A DNA stretch of 64,000 nt from Streptomyces rapamycinicus NRRL 5491 (GTDB taxonomy: Bacteria > Actinomycetota > Actinomycetes > Streptomycetales > Streptomycetaceae), in NCBI RefSeq assembly GCF_024298965.1, contig NZ_CP085193.1, forward strand, positions 11,656,001 through 11,720,000, written 5' to 3'. A model generated the notes under the pieces. It was not told where the DNA came from. It did not search any database and saw only the letters and a program-made list of their open reading frames with translations. This document shows, in pieces, positions 26,849-35,359 of this stretch; within the stretch, counting starts at the first letter, position 1, and each line of letters starts with the position of its first letter. The position numbers and the translations under genes were made by a program.

Positions 26849-28018
26849 ATGACCACGCCGTACCGAAGACTCCTGCCCACCCTGCTGACCCTCCTGGCCG
26901 TCCTGGGCTCGCTCCTGGCCCTCCAGGCACCCCCGGCCGCGGCCGCCTCCGGCACCCTGCTGCGCGACGGCACCGGCCTCTACCCCCGCGCCCTGCGCCT
27001 TCAGCACAGCGGCGCCGCCAACGGCCGCGTCCTCGCCTCGGTGGTCACCTTCCGCGGCTCGGACGGGCTCGGTGCCATCTACGAGAGCACCGACGACGGC
27101 GCCACCTTCCGGCAGGTGGGCGAGGTGGCCGACCCCGAGGCGTCGGGCGGACAGGGCGAATGCTGCGCCACCCTGTACGAACTGCCGCGGGCCGTCGGCG
27201 CCATGCCCGCGGGGACCCTGCTGTGGGCGGCCTCCATCGGCCAGGACGAGCCGGATCGCCGGATGGCCATCCGGGTCTTCCGCAGCAACGACCAGGGCCG
27301 TACCTGGTCCTATCTGTCCACCGTGGCCACCGCCCCCAACACCAAGGGACTGTGGGAGCCGGAGTTCTCCGTCGACTCCGGCGGACGGCTGGTGGCCCAC
27401 TACTCGGACGAGACCGACCCCGCGCACAGCCAGAAGCTGGTCGCCGCCCGCAGCGCGAACGGGATCACCTGGACGGGCCACCACGCCACCGTCGCCAGCA
27501 AACTCGCCTCCGACCGGCCCGGTATGCCCATCGTGCGCAAACTGCCCGACGGCCAGTACTTCATGGCATACGAGATCTGCGCCGCCCAGGGGCAGTACTC
27601 ATGCGTGGTCCACTACCGGACCTCGTGGGACGGCTGGGACTGGGGCGACCCCGCTCACCTCGGCTACCGTCCCGAGACCGCCGACGGGAAGTACTTCACC
27701 CATACGCCGAACCTCGCCTGGGCCCCTGAGCCCGGGAATCCCCGGGGCAAGCTGTTCCTCGTCGGTCAGGTCCTGAACAACGCCGACGGCACCACCGCCA
27801 CCGGCAGCGGCGCCACCGTCTGGACCAACAGCAATGGCGGCACCGGAGCCTGGCGTTCGATCTCCGCACCGGTGCGGGTGGATTCCAAGGTGGTCGACTG
27901 GTGCCCCAACTACAGCTCGGCGCTGCTGCCCTCGGCGGACGGCAGCCGAGTGCTGGAGATCGCCACGGACTACGTGGGCACCGTGTGCAAGCCGTTCTAC
28001 GCCACCGGGGGGAGCTGA
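26849..28018 (+). CDS. Secreted BNR-repeat (sialidase-fold) glycosidase-like protein
   Basis: 389 residues from ATG 26849 with GAGGGAG upstream. Signal peptide 1-33 (LLPTLLTLLAVLGSLLALQAPPAAAA), then a six-bladed propeller with Asp-box (BNR) motifs: STDDGATF and SNDQGRTW. CPNYSS and the paired Cys residues suggest an exported, disulfide-bonded enzyme. Could be an exo-sialidase or a GH93-type exo-arabinanase; the catalytic residues cannot be assigned confidently by eye. A LacI-type operator sits in its promoter, favouring control by plant or soil polysaccharide. Confidence 0.78.
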   Translation: MTTPYRRLLPTLLTLLAVLGSLLALQAPPAAAASGTLLRDGTGLYPRALRLQHSGAANGRVLASVVTFRGSDGLGAIYESTDDGATFRQVGEVADPEASGGQGECCATLYELPRAVGAMPAGTLLWAASIGQDEPDRRMAIRVFRSNDQGRTWSYLSTVATAPNTKGLWEPEFSVDSGGRLVAHYSDETDPAHSQKLVAARSANGITWTGHHATVASKLASDRPGMPIVRKLPDGQYFMAYEICAAQGQYSCVVHYRTSWDGWDWGDPAHLGYRPETADGKYFTHTPNLAWAPEPGNPRGKLFLVGQVLNNADGTTATGSGATVWTNSNGGTGAWRSISAPVRVDSKVVDWCPNYSSALLPSADGSRVLEIATDYVGTVCKPFYATGGS

Positions 28019-28050
28019 CCCGGCGGAACGCCCGCTGAGCGGCGCGGTGT

Positions 28051-28674
28051 TCACCGGGCCGCGGATCCCCCGTCCGGCCGTTCGGGGCCGGCGCCCAGCA
28101 TGGTGCGTACGACTGTCTCCACCAGGGCGTCGGCCTCGGCGCGCGTCGGTGTGCCGAGCCGTTCGTCCAGCAGCAGTGTGCTCAGCCCATGGACGAGGGC
28201 CCAGATCCCGATCCGCAGCGCCTCGCGCCGCTCCGGTTCCGCGACGGCCGCGATGCGCTCCGCCACGATGGCGATCGCGGCGTCGGAGGCCGCGATGGTG
28301 TCGGGGTGGCTGCTGCACGCCTGCCCGAACATCAGGCGGTACACCCCGGGGTGGTCCAGCGCGTAGTCGACCGCCGCGCACGCCATGGCGATGACCTCCG
28401 CGTCGGGCTCCTCCCCGGGGGCGACCGCGGCGAGTCGTTCGCCCAGCTCCGTGAAGCCCCGGGTGGCGAGGGCGGCGAGCAGCGCCTCCTTGTCGCGGTA
28501 GTGGCGGTAGGGGGCGTTCGGGGAGACTCCGGCGTGCCGGGCGACCGCCCGCAATGACAGCTCGCCCGGGCCCTCGGTGTTGAGGAGCGCCAGAGCGGAG
28601 TCCAGCAGGGCCGCTCGCAGATCCCCGTGGTGGTACCCCGAGCCAGTGGATGTTGACAGTGTCCACACCTCCAT
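28051..28674 (-). CDS. TetR-family transcriptional repressor
   Basis: 207 residues. N-terminal helix-turn-helix: LRAALLDSALALL then LSLRAVARHAGVSPNAPYRHYRDKEALLAALA, a canonical TetR recognition helix. The C-terminal part has the WHG-like domain signatures (HPGVYRLMFG, IGIWALVHGLSTLLLD). Divergent from the Lnt-like gene. The palindrome TGTCCAC-N16-GTGGACA lies between them and brackets the -10 of the divergent promoter. The first codons overlap that palindrome, so the exact start may be slightly downstream. Confidence 0.88.
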   Translation of the reverse strand: MEVWTLSTSTGSGYHHGDLRAALLDSALALLNTEGPGELSLRAVARHAGVSPNAPYRHYRDKEALLAALATRGFTELGERLAAVAPGEEPDAEVIAMACAAVDYALDHPGVYRLMFGQACSSHPDTIAASDAAIAIVAERIAAVAEPERREALRIGIWALVHGLSTLLLDERLGTPTRAEADALVETVVRTMLGAGPERPDGGSAAR

Positions 28675-28689
28675 CCTTCAATGTGGACA
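28653..28689 (+). promoter_or_regulatory. Promoter of Lnt-like gene with TetR operator palindrome
   Basis: Plus strand TTGACA (28653-28658), 18-nt spacer, TTCAAT (28677-28682). Inverted arms TGTCCAC (28660-28666) and GTGGACA (28683-28689) are perfect over 7 bp and flank the -10, consistent with repression by the divergent TetR protein. Confidence 0.55.
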
Positions 28690-28747
28690 TCGTACACATC
28701 GATGCGGGCCGGTCCGTGGGGACGCGGCCCGCGCACAGGAGTGCCCG

Positions 28748-30298
28748 ATGACCGAACGACTCGCCCCGCCCGCTCAACGCCCCTGGCTGTGCCTGTGGGC
28801 CGGCGCCGCGGCGTCCTTGCTGTCCGTCGGCGGCCGGTTCGACGTGCCCCTGGCCGCATGGGTGGCGCCGCTGCTCCTCCTCCGCTTCCTGCGCCACGCC
28901 CGCCCGCTCGTCGCCCTGCCCACGGTGTTCGCCGTCACGGTGGCGTCGGCCGCGGTGTGGATGGCCGAACTCGCCGTACCCATCACCTGGCTCACCTTCC
29001 TGGGCGATGTGGCCTTCGGAGTGGCCTACGGTCTGCCGTATGCGGTCGACCGGCTGCTCGGCCCGCGCGCCGGCACCCTCGGCCGGGTGCTGCTGTTCCC
29101 CGCCGCGGCCATGTCCGTGGAATTCCTCCTCGGCACGTACGGCCCCTTCGGCACCGCGTACGGCATGCGGGCCGCGTCCCAGCACGCGAGCACCGCACTG
29201 CTGCAGATCACCGCGCTGACCGGGCCGTACGCCATCGCCTTCGTCATCGGGGCGGGAGCGACGATCGGCAATCTGGTCTGGGAGCGCGGGCCGCACCGGC
29301 CCGCGCCGCGCTGGGCCGCCGCCTACGCCACGGCCGTCGCGCTGATCGTCGTCGGCGGACAGCTCCGCACGATGTCCACGGACACGGGCGGCGACACCGT
29401 CAAAGTGGCGGGTATCAACCCGAGCCACGCGGCCATCGACGCCGAGACGGCGGTACACGGCGCCTCCCGGCTCGCCGTCACCGACCCGCGCCGCGTCGAC
29501 CGGGCCGATGTGCGCCGGGCCATGGGACCCCTCCTGGACGACCTCTTCCGCCAGACCGCCCGGGCGGCCGCGGCCGGTGCGCGGATCGTCGTCTGGTCGG
29601 AGAACGCCGCGCGGGTGGCCGACGAGGACCACCGCACGTATCTGCGGCAGGCATCGGCGACAGCCGACGCCAACAACGTCTATCTCCTGGTGGCCGACCT
29701 GACGTATCTGCCGGACGCGCCCCACGGCAGGGACGAGACCCATCTCTTCGGCCCCGACGGCAGGAAGCTGTGGGACTACGAGAAGGCCCGGCCCATCCCC
29801 GGGCTCGAGATCTACACACCCGGCGACGGCCACGTGCCCGTCGTCGACACCCCGTACGGCCGGCTGGCGAACGTCATCTGCTACGACGCCGACTTCCCGG
29901 CGGGCAATCACATCGACGCCGACATCGTCTTCGTCCCCGGCGGCGACTGGCCCGAGATGGGGCGCACCCACACCGCCATGGCCGGGCTGCGCGCGATCGA
30001 GAACGGGTACGCGCTGGTCCGGCAGGACTTCAACGGCCAGTCCAGCGCCTACGACGCCACCGGACGGCTGCTGTCCACCCAGGACACCACCACCGACACG
30101 GGCGTCTGGTACGCCGACGTTCCCGTCGATGGTTCGCGCACCCCGTACTCCCGCACGGGCGACATCGTCTCCTGGGCCGTGCTCGCCGCCACCGTGGCCG
30201 CGGCGGTGGTCCTCGCCAGGCGCACCCGGCGCCACCCCGCTCCGCCATCCGGGTCCGCCTCCGCCGCGCGGGCGTCCGCCGTTGGCCCGGGCAGGTGA
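28748..30298 (+). CDS. Lnt-like membrane protein with nitrilase (CN-hydrolase) domain
   Basis: 516 residues, ATG 28748 behind AGGAG. Five to six N-terminal TM helices (1-190), then an extracytoplasmic nitrilase fold with the Glu-Lys-Cys triad: VVWSENAAR, WDYEKARPIPG and NVICYDADFP. A final TM helix near 475-495 precedes a basic/Ala tail. This is the architecture of apolipoprotein N-acyltransferase. Streptomyces normally hold other lnt copies with Ppm synthase; this one is solitary and TetR-controlled, so its acyl acceptor may differ. The large TM region and intact triad argue that it is functional. Confidence 0.82.
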   Translation: MTERLAPPAQRPWLCLWAGAAASLLSVGGRFDVPLAAWVAPLLLLRFLRHARPLVALPTVFAVTVASAAVWMAELAVPITWLTFLGDVAFGVAYGLPYAVDRLLGPRAGTLGRVLLFPAAAMSVEFLLGTYGPFGTAYGMRAASQHASTALLQITALTGPYAIAFVIGAGATIGNLVWERGPHRPAPRWAAAYATAVALIVVGGQLRTMSTDTGGDTVKVAGINPSHAAIDAETAVHGASRLAVTDPRRVDRADVRRAMGPLLDDLFRQTARAAAAGARIVVWSENAARVADEDHRTYLRQASATADANNVYLLVADLTYLPDAPHGRDETHLFGPDGRKLWDYEKARPIPGLEIYTPGDGHVPVVDTPYGRLANVICYDADFPAGNHIDADIVFVPGGDWPEMGRTHTAMAGLRAIENGYALVRQDFNGQSSAYDATGRLLSTQDTTTDTGVWYADVPVDGSRTPYSRTGDIVSWAVLAATVAAAVVLARRTRRHPAPPSGSASAARASAVGPGR

Positions 30299-30592
30299 CG
30301 GACACCGGCCGCGCCATGACCCGAACGCCGTACGGCGGTGGCCGGGGGAGCGGACCCGGGACACCTGCCGCGATGTGACCACCCCACCCCGTACGGCCGT
30401 CGCACCGCACCCCAAGCCACGCCGCTGACCTGCACCGACGGTCGCGGCGGTGGCGCGGTGGCGACTCATCGTGCGGACGGAAGGCGAGCGGCCGGAGCCA
30501 CTTTCCGAGGCGCCGGACGCCCGCCATCCGGCCGACGGCACGGGCCGTGTGGGTGCTCGACCTGCCCCGCCCCGGATGACAGCGTGGCCGGC
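30299..30592. other. Intergenic region, no gene seen
   Basis: Between the Lnt-like and spermidine-synthase-like genes. Contains only the short palindrome CGCCGTACGGCG (30326-30337). No ribosome site or coding bias. Confidence 0.4.
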
Positions 30593-32638
30593 ATGGAGCA
30601 CAGCCCAGGACCGCAAAACGTGCGCGCGAGGCTGCTGCTGGCCAGCGCCACCATGCTCTTCGTCGAGCTGGCGCTGATCCGGTGGACCGGCGCCAATATC
30701 GTCCATCTGAGCTATTTCTCGAACTTCATCCTCTTGGGCTCGTTCCTCGGGATCGGCCTGGGATTCCTGCTGCCCGCCGGCCGTGGGCAGTGGCTGACCC
30801 GCTGGACGCCCGTCCCGCTCGCCGTTCTCGTCGTCCTGGTGCGCGAGTTCCCCGTGCAGGTGCGGCAGACCAGCGGCGAGGTCATCTACTTCACCGCCGT
30901 GAAGACCACCGGTCTGCCCCAGTGGGTGACCCTGCCGGTGCTCTTCGGGCTGACCGCGCTGATCATGATGGCCATCGGGAAGATGACGGCCGATCAGTTC
31001 CGGCGGCTGCCCTCGCTCGAGGCGTACCGCTTCGACCTGCTGGGCTCGCTCACCGGCTCGGTGTCCTTCGCGCTGCTGTCGTGGCTGCGCGCACCGTCGG
31101 TGGTGTGGGGGGTGATCGCCGCGGCGGCGCTGCTGACCCTCGGCGGCCGCCGCAACACCATCAGATATTCGGTGCCGCTCGCGCTGATGGTGGCCATCCT
31201 GGCGCTGGAGACGGCGGCCAGCGGCATCTCCTGGTCCCCGTACTACAAGATCGAGGTCACCAGGCCGACCTCCGGCAGCCGGGACTACAAGATCTCCGCC
31301 AACGGCGTACCGCACCAGTCCATCGCCCCGCTGAAGGTGCTCAGACGCCCCGACTCCCCGTACGAGCAGCCCTACCGCGAGACCCCGCGCAACTCCCACC
31401 GCCGGGTGCTGGTCATCGGGGCGGGCAATGGCAACGACGTCGCGATGGCGCTCGCCCACGGCGCCCAGCGGGTGGACGCCGTGGAGATCGACCCCCGGCT
31501 GCAGGAGATCGGTGCCTCACTGCACCCGGCCCGGCCCTACGCCAACCCCCGGGTCCATGTGCACATCAACGACGGCAGGGCCTTCCTCGAGCGCACCAAG
31601 ACCCGCTACGACCTGGTCGTCCTCGCCCTGCCGGACTCCCTGACCCTGGTGTCCGGCGCCAGCAACCTGCGCCTGGAGAGCTATCTGTTCACCCGGCAGG
31701 CGTTCGAGGCGGCCCACCGCCACGTCGCCCCCGGCGGCGCGTTCGCCATGTACAACTACTACCGCCAGAACTGGCTGATCGACCGGTTCGGCTCCACCGT
31801 CACCTCCGTCTTCGGACACGCCCCCTGCATCACCCACTACGGGGGCAAGAAGGCAGCCGTGCTGGTGGCCGGTGTCACCTCCGGCGACCAGTCCTGCACC
31901 GCCTCCGCGTGGCGCCCCTCCGGCCCGGTGCCCCCGGCCGCCAGCGACGACCACCCCTTCCCGTATCTGCTGCACCGCACCATCCCCACCCTCTACATCG
32001 GGGTCCTGGGCGCGATCCTGCTGGTGACGCTCGTGTCGGTACGGCTGACCGGGGTCCGGCTGAGGCGCACCGCCCGCTACGTGGACATGTTCCTGCTCGG
32101 CGCGGCGTTCATGCTGCTGGAGACCAAGAACGTGATCGGGTTCGCCCTCTACTTCGGCACCACCTGGCTGGTCAACGCGATGGTCTTCGCGGGGGTGCTG
32201 CTCGCCGTGCTGTGCGCGGTGGAGGTCCGGCGCAGGCTGCGCCGGGTCAATCAGCTGGTGCTGCAACTGATGCTGTTCGCCAGCCTCGCCATCGCCTGGC
32301 TGGTCCCGTCCCATGTGGTGCTGGGGCTGCCCTTCGCCGCCCGGCTGGCCGCCGCGATCGCGCTGGCCTTCGCCCCCATCTTCTGCGCCAACCTCATCTT
32401 CTCCGACCGGCTGGCGGCGGCCGCCGACCCCACGTCGGCGTTCGGCGCCAACCTGCTGGGCTCCCTGTTCGGCGGCACCCTCGAGTATCTGGCCCTGCTC
32501 ACGGGCTATCAGGCGCTGCTGCTGGTGGTGGCGGTGCTGTACGTGGGGGCCTGTGTGGCCATGCGCTTCACCCGCCGCGGCCCCGGCGACGTCGCCACCC
32601 AGGAACCCCTCACCGTGCAGACGGCGCCACGCCCCTGA
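30593..32638 (+). CDS. Polytopic membrane protein with spermidine-synthase-like domain
   Basis: 681 residues from ATG 30593. N-terminal block of TM helices (about 15-230: MLFVELALIRWTG and further), a soluble Rossmann domain about 265-430 with VLVIGAGNGNDVAMALAHGA (SAM/dcSAM-binding loop), VDAVEIDPRL and INDGRAFLE, then a second TM block of about six helices. The Rossmann part is related to spermine/spermidine synthases. The Asp pair of true polyamine synthases is not clearly conserved (LALPDSLTL where DxxD is expected), so it may act as a methyltransferase or have another role at the membrane. Confidence 0.78.
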   Translation: MEHSPGPQNVRARLLLASATMLFVELALIRWTGANIVHLSYFSNFILLGSFLGIGLGFLLPAGRGQWLTRWTPVPLAVLVVLVREFPVQVRQTSGEVIYFTAVKTTGLPQWVTLPVLFGLTALIMMAIGKMTADQFRRLPSLEAYRFDLLGSLTGSVSFALLSWLRAPSVVWGVIAAAALLTLGGRRNTIRYSVPLALMVAILALETAASGISWSPYYKIEVTRPTSGSRDYKISANGVPHQSIAPLKVLRRPDSPYEQPYRETPRNSHRRVLVIGAGNGNDVAMALAHGAQRVDAVEIDPRLQEIGASLHPARPYANPRVHVHINDGRAFLERTKTRYDLVVLALPDSLTLVSGASNLRLESYLFTRQAFEAAHRHVAPGGAFAMYNYYRQNWLIDRFGSTVTSVFGHAPCITHYGGKKAAVLVAGVTSGDQSCTASAWRPSGPVPPAASDDHPFPYLLHRTIPTLYIGVLGAILLVTLVSVRLTGVRLRRTARYVDMFLLGAAFMLLETKNVIGFALYFGTTWLVNAMVFAGVLLAVLCAVEVRRRLRRVNQLVLQLMLFASLAIAWLVPSHVVLGLPFAARLAAAIALAFAPIFCANLIFSDRLAAAADPTSAFGANLLGSLFGGTLEYLALLTGYQALLLVVAVLYVGACVAMRFTRRGPGDVATQEPLTVQTAPRP

Positions 32639-32652
32639 GCGCCCCTTCCCCA

Positions 32653-32685
32653 GCCGCCCCCGGCCGCCTTCCGGCCGGGGGCGGC
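32653..32685. terminator. Strong GC stem-loop terminator
   Basis: 13-bp perfect stem: GCCGCCCCCGGCC (32653-32665) and GGCCGGGGGCGGC (32673-32685), 7-nt loop, in the 94-bp gap between convergent genes ending at 32638 (+) and 32733 (-). Bidirectional, no U-tract. Confidence 0.8.
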
Positions 32686-32732
32686 CGCGTGCGTGGCACG
32701 GGCCGCCCGATTCCCGGCGCGGGCCACCGCGG

Positions 32733-33812
32733 TCACTCGAACATGACGTAGTCCGGGCGTGGCCGCAGGGCCAGCACCTCCTCCGGGGTCATCAGCCGGC
32801 TCCCCTCGGTGTCCTCCTCGTAGAAGAGCTTGAAGCCGGTGCGCACGCCCTCGGGCTGGTTCCTGACCAGCTGCCGCCAGGTGTCGCGCTTCATCCCCGG
32901 CGAACCTATGCCGTCCGCGCTCTTGATGAACACCACCCCGGGCTGCGGGCGCAGCGCGGACTGGTCGCTGACGACGGACACGGCCACCTGGTGGAAGACG
33001 AGCGGCTTCTGCGGCAGATCGTGTTCGTCGACGATCCCGGAGAGGTAGCGGGCCACATCGGTGAGCTCCTTGCCGCTGGTGTGGCCGTAGGTGTTCCCCG
33101 GCACCTCGCCCGGACCCATCTCCCACTCCGGGTCCAGGGCGATGCCGACATCGGGGTGGACCAGCCATTCGCGCAGCGCCTTGACCTCGCCGAGGACCGA
33201 GGCCCGGCCCGGCTGGATGTTCAGCAGCAGCAGGGCGCGGTGGCGCTTGGCCGCGTCGTGGAAGCGGCGGACCGTGTCGGAGGAGGTGCGGGAGCGGTAG
33301 GTGCCGTCGGGGCCCGCGGCGCTGTTGGCGACCGTCGCGAGGAGTTCGAGCACCGGCTGCGGTTCACGGTCCGCGGCGTAGGCCCGGGCGGTCTTCTCGA
33401 TCTGCCGCACCCGGTCGTCGAGGTCCCCGATGCCGAGCCGGCCGAGCGCGGCGGCCCCGGGCAGCCCGCAGTAGCCCACCAGCCGGTAGCGGGACAGTTC
33501 CCGGCCGCCTCGCGGCAGCTCGGGCCGCGGTTTCGGAGTGGGGGAGTGGGAGTGCCTGGACGGGGTGGCGGACGGGGAGCGCCGCGCCTTCGTGGACCCC
33601 TGCGGGCCCGCTCCGGAAGTGGAGCCGGCCGACTCCTCGCCGCAGCCGGCGAGCAGGCCGAGCCCGGCCGCCGCGGCCACCGAGAGCATGCCGCGCCGGC
33701 TCGGTGGCGGGGTCCCCGGCCCTCCGCCGCCGTCGCCGTCGCCGTGCCATAGGGCGTCCTGCCCGGCCGATGCCCCCTCGGCCGTCGGCTTTCCGGATGT
33801 GCTGTGAGCCAC
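32733..33812 (-). CDS. Secreted lipoprotein, unknown function
   Basis: 359 residues from GTG 33812, with GGAGGG four bases upstream. SRRGMLSVAAAAGLGLLAGCGEE is a twin-Arg lipobox signal (Cys of GC lipidated), followed by a Ser/Thr/Pro/Lys linker (60-100). The globular domain contains LVGYCGLPGAAALGRLG, ALLLLNIQPGRASVLGEV and VGIALDPEWEMGPGEV, spaced like a TIM barrel (strand-end Asp/Glu), so a glycosidase-like fold is plausible. I recall similar uncharacterised lipoproteins in actinobacteria. No enzyme activity is assignable. Confidence 0.72.
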   Translation of the reverse strand: MAHSTSGKPTAEGASAGQDALWHGDGDGGGGPGTPPPSRRGMLSVAAAAGLGLLAGCGEESAGSTSGAGPQGSTKARRSPSATPSRHSHSPTPKPRPELPRGGRELSRYRLVGYCGLPGAAALGRLGIGDLDDRVRQIEKTARAYAADREPQPVLELLATVANSAAGPDGTYRSRTSSDTVRRFHDAAKRHRALLLLNIQPGRASVLGEVKALREWLVHPDVGIALDPEWEMGPGEVPGNTYGHTSGKELTDVARYLSGIVDEHDLPQKPLVFHQVAVSVVSDQSALRPQPGVVFIKSADGIGSPGMKRDTWRQLVRNQPEGVRTGFKLFYEEDTEGSRLMTPEEVLALRPRPDYVMFE

Positions 33813-34074
33813 GTTTCCCTCCGTCCGCGGCGCCGGGTCGGTGGACCGGGCACCGGTCTGTTGTGCGGGCCGATGGGTTGTCCGTGCCAGGCAGCCTGTC
33901 CGGTATGACGAAGGCGAAACGGAATAGTGTCCACCGGGCGGAGGGCATGCGTCGGTTTCAGCCCGGGCAGACGCACAGTGGTCGGGTACGGGACGTTCGT
34001 ACGAGGTCGGCGAGGTCGCCGACCGGCTCCAACACGTGTCGGAATACGCCCCCTTGGCGCTCCTCGGGGTCGAG

Positions 34075-35053
34075 TCAGCCGACTGGTTCGGGCGGGGTCA
34101 GCCGGCGGATCGGCGCGCCCTGAAGATAGGCGCTGATGTCCTCCACCACATCGCCGTAGAACCGCTCGTAGTTGCCCCGGGTGACATAGCCGAGGTGCGG
34201 GGTGGCCAGCAGATTCGGCAGCGTACGGAACGGATCGCCCGGCGGCAGCGGCTCCCGCTCGAACACATCGACGGCCGCGCCCGCGATCCAGCCGTCCCGC
34301 AGCGCCCGCGCGAGCGCGGTCTGGTCCACGATGGCGGCGCGGGAGGTGTTCACCAGGAGCGCCGTGGGACGCATCCGCCTCAGCTCCGGCGCGCCCAGCA
34401 GCCCCCGGGTGCGGTCGCTGAGCACCAGATGCACCGAGACGATGTCGCTGGTCTCCAGCAGCTCCTCCTTCGAGTCCGCCGCCCGGACCTGCTCCGCCTC
34501 GGCGCGTTCGGCCGTCAGGTTCTCGCTCCAGGCGGCCACCTCCATGCCGAAGGCCCGGCCGACCCGCGCCACCTGGGCGCCGATCCTGCCAAGCCCCAGC
34601 AACCCCAGCCGGCGGCCGTGCAGCTCGGTGCCGACGGTGCTCTGCCACGGTCCGCCGTCCCGCAGCGCCGTGCTCTCCGGCACCAGATGGCGGGCGAGCC
34701 CCAGGATCAGCGCCCAGGTGAGCTCGGCGGTCGGTTGCGCGGAGCTGCCCGTGCCGCACACGGTGACGCCGTGGCGGGCGGCGGCCTCCAGGTCCACCGA
34801 CGCATTGCGCATCCCGGTGGTGACCAGCAGCTTCAGCCGTGGCAGCCGGGCGAAGAGGGACCCGGGGAAGGGGGTGCGCTCCCGCATGATGACCACGATC
34901 TCGCAGTCCCCGATCGCCTCGGCCACCGCGTCCTCACCGGCGATGTGCTCATGGATGGGCACCACGTCCACCGCGTCGAGCCCCCCCCGACCAGTCGGCC
35001 GCCGACAGCGCCACGTCCTGATAGTCGTCGAGCACGGCACAGCGCAACTTCAT
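34075..35053 (-). pseudogene. D-2-hydroxyacid dehydrogenase, frameshifted in a G8 run
   Basis: NAD-dependent D-2-hydroxyacid dehydrogenase family. The true N-terminus begins at ATG 35053 and reads MKLRCAVLDDYQDVALSAADWS, the conserved opening of this subfamily. At plus positions 34981-34988 there are eight C (G on the coding strand). With seven the frame continues as GGLDAVDVVPIHEH; with eight the ATG frame stops after about 34 codons. The rest is intact: GLLGLGRIGAQVARVGRAFG (Rossmann loop), VLVSDRT/NTSRAAIVD and the catalytic TPHLGYVT His. A GTG around 35040 would give an in-frame but non-homologous start. Either a sequencing error, a genuine mutation or a slippage switch. Confidence 0.82.
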
Positions 35054-35359
35054 GGGACTACCTCGACTACCTCGGTTTCCTCGGACAGGTACGGTGTTTC
35101 TACCACCCATGTGATGGCACCCCGGAAACGGGGGCCTGACACGTCGTCACCGCGTTTGCGGCGCCACCCTTCCGGATGACATCGGTCGCGCGGGCGTGGT
35201 GGCGCAGACGTGTTTTTTCACCGAAAGTTGGCCTCTCATGGGGTGCTGAGACATGTGTGGTTGTTTTGCGTAGTGGCACACAGGGCACCGCACACCACTG
35301 ACAGCAGGCATAATCGCTGCTGCGATGGGCGCAGACGCCCAGAAAGGGGACGAAGTGAA
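35054..35359 (+). promoter_or_regulatory. Regulatory region upstream of H1-like gene
   Basis: No gene. Lower GC than its surroundings (TTGTTTTGCG, GTGTTTTTTCACCG), as expected for promoters. A possible -10 is CATAAT at 35309-35314; no convincing -35 is paired with it. A weak dyad TGTGTG (35254-35259)/CACACA (35277-35282) is present. Confidence 0.4.

Noticed and set aside
27599..31459. 1286-codon minus-strand open frame opposite the glycosidase, Lnt-like and spermidine-synthase-like genes
   Set aside because: Antisense shadow of genes with clear domains; composition is low-complexity Arg/Gly/His/Gln without recognisable motifs.
33903..34123. Short plus frame starting ATGACGAAGGCG near 33905
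   Set aside because: No ribosome site, Arg/Ser-rich shadow composition; lies in the promoter of the lipoprotein gene.
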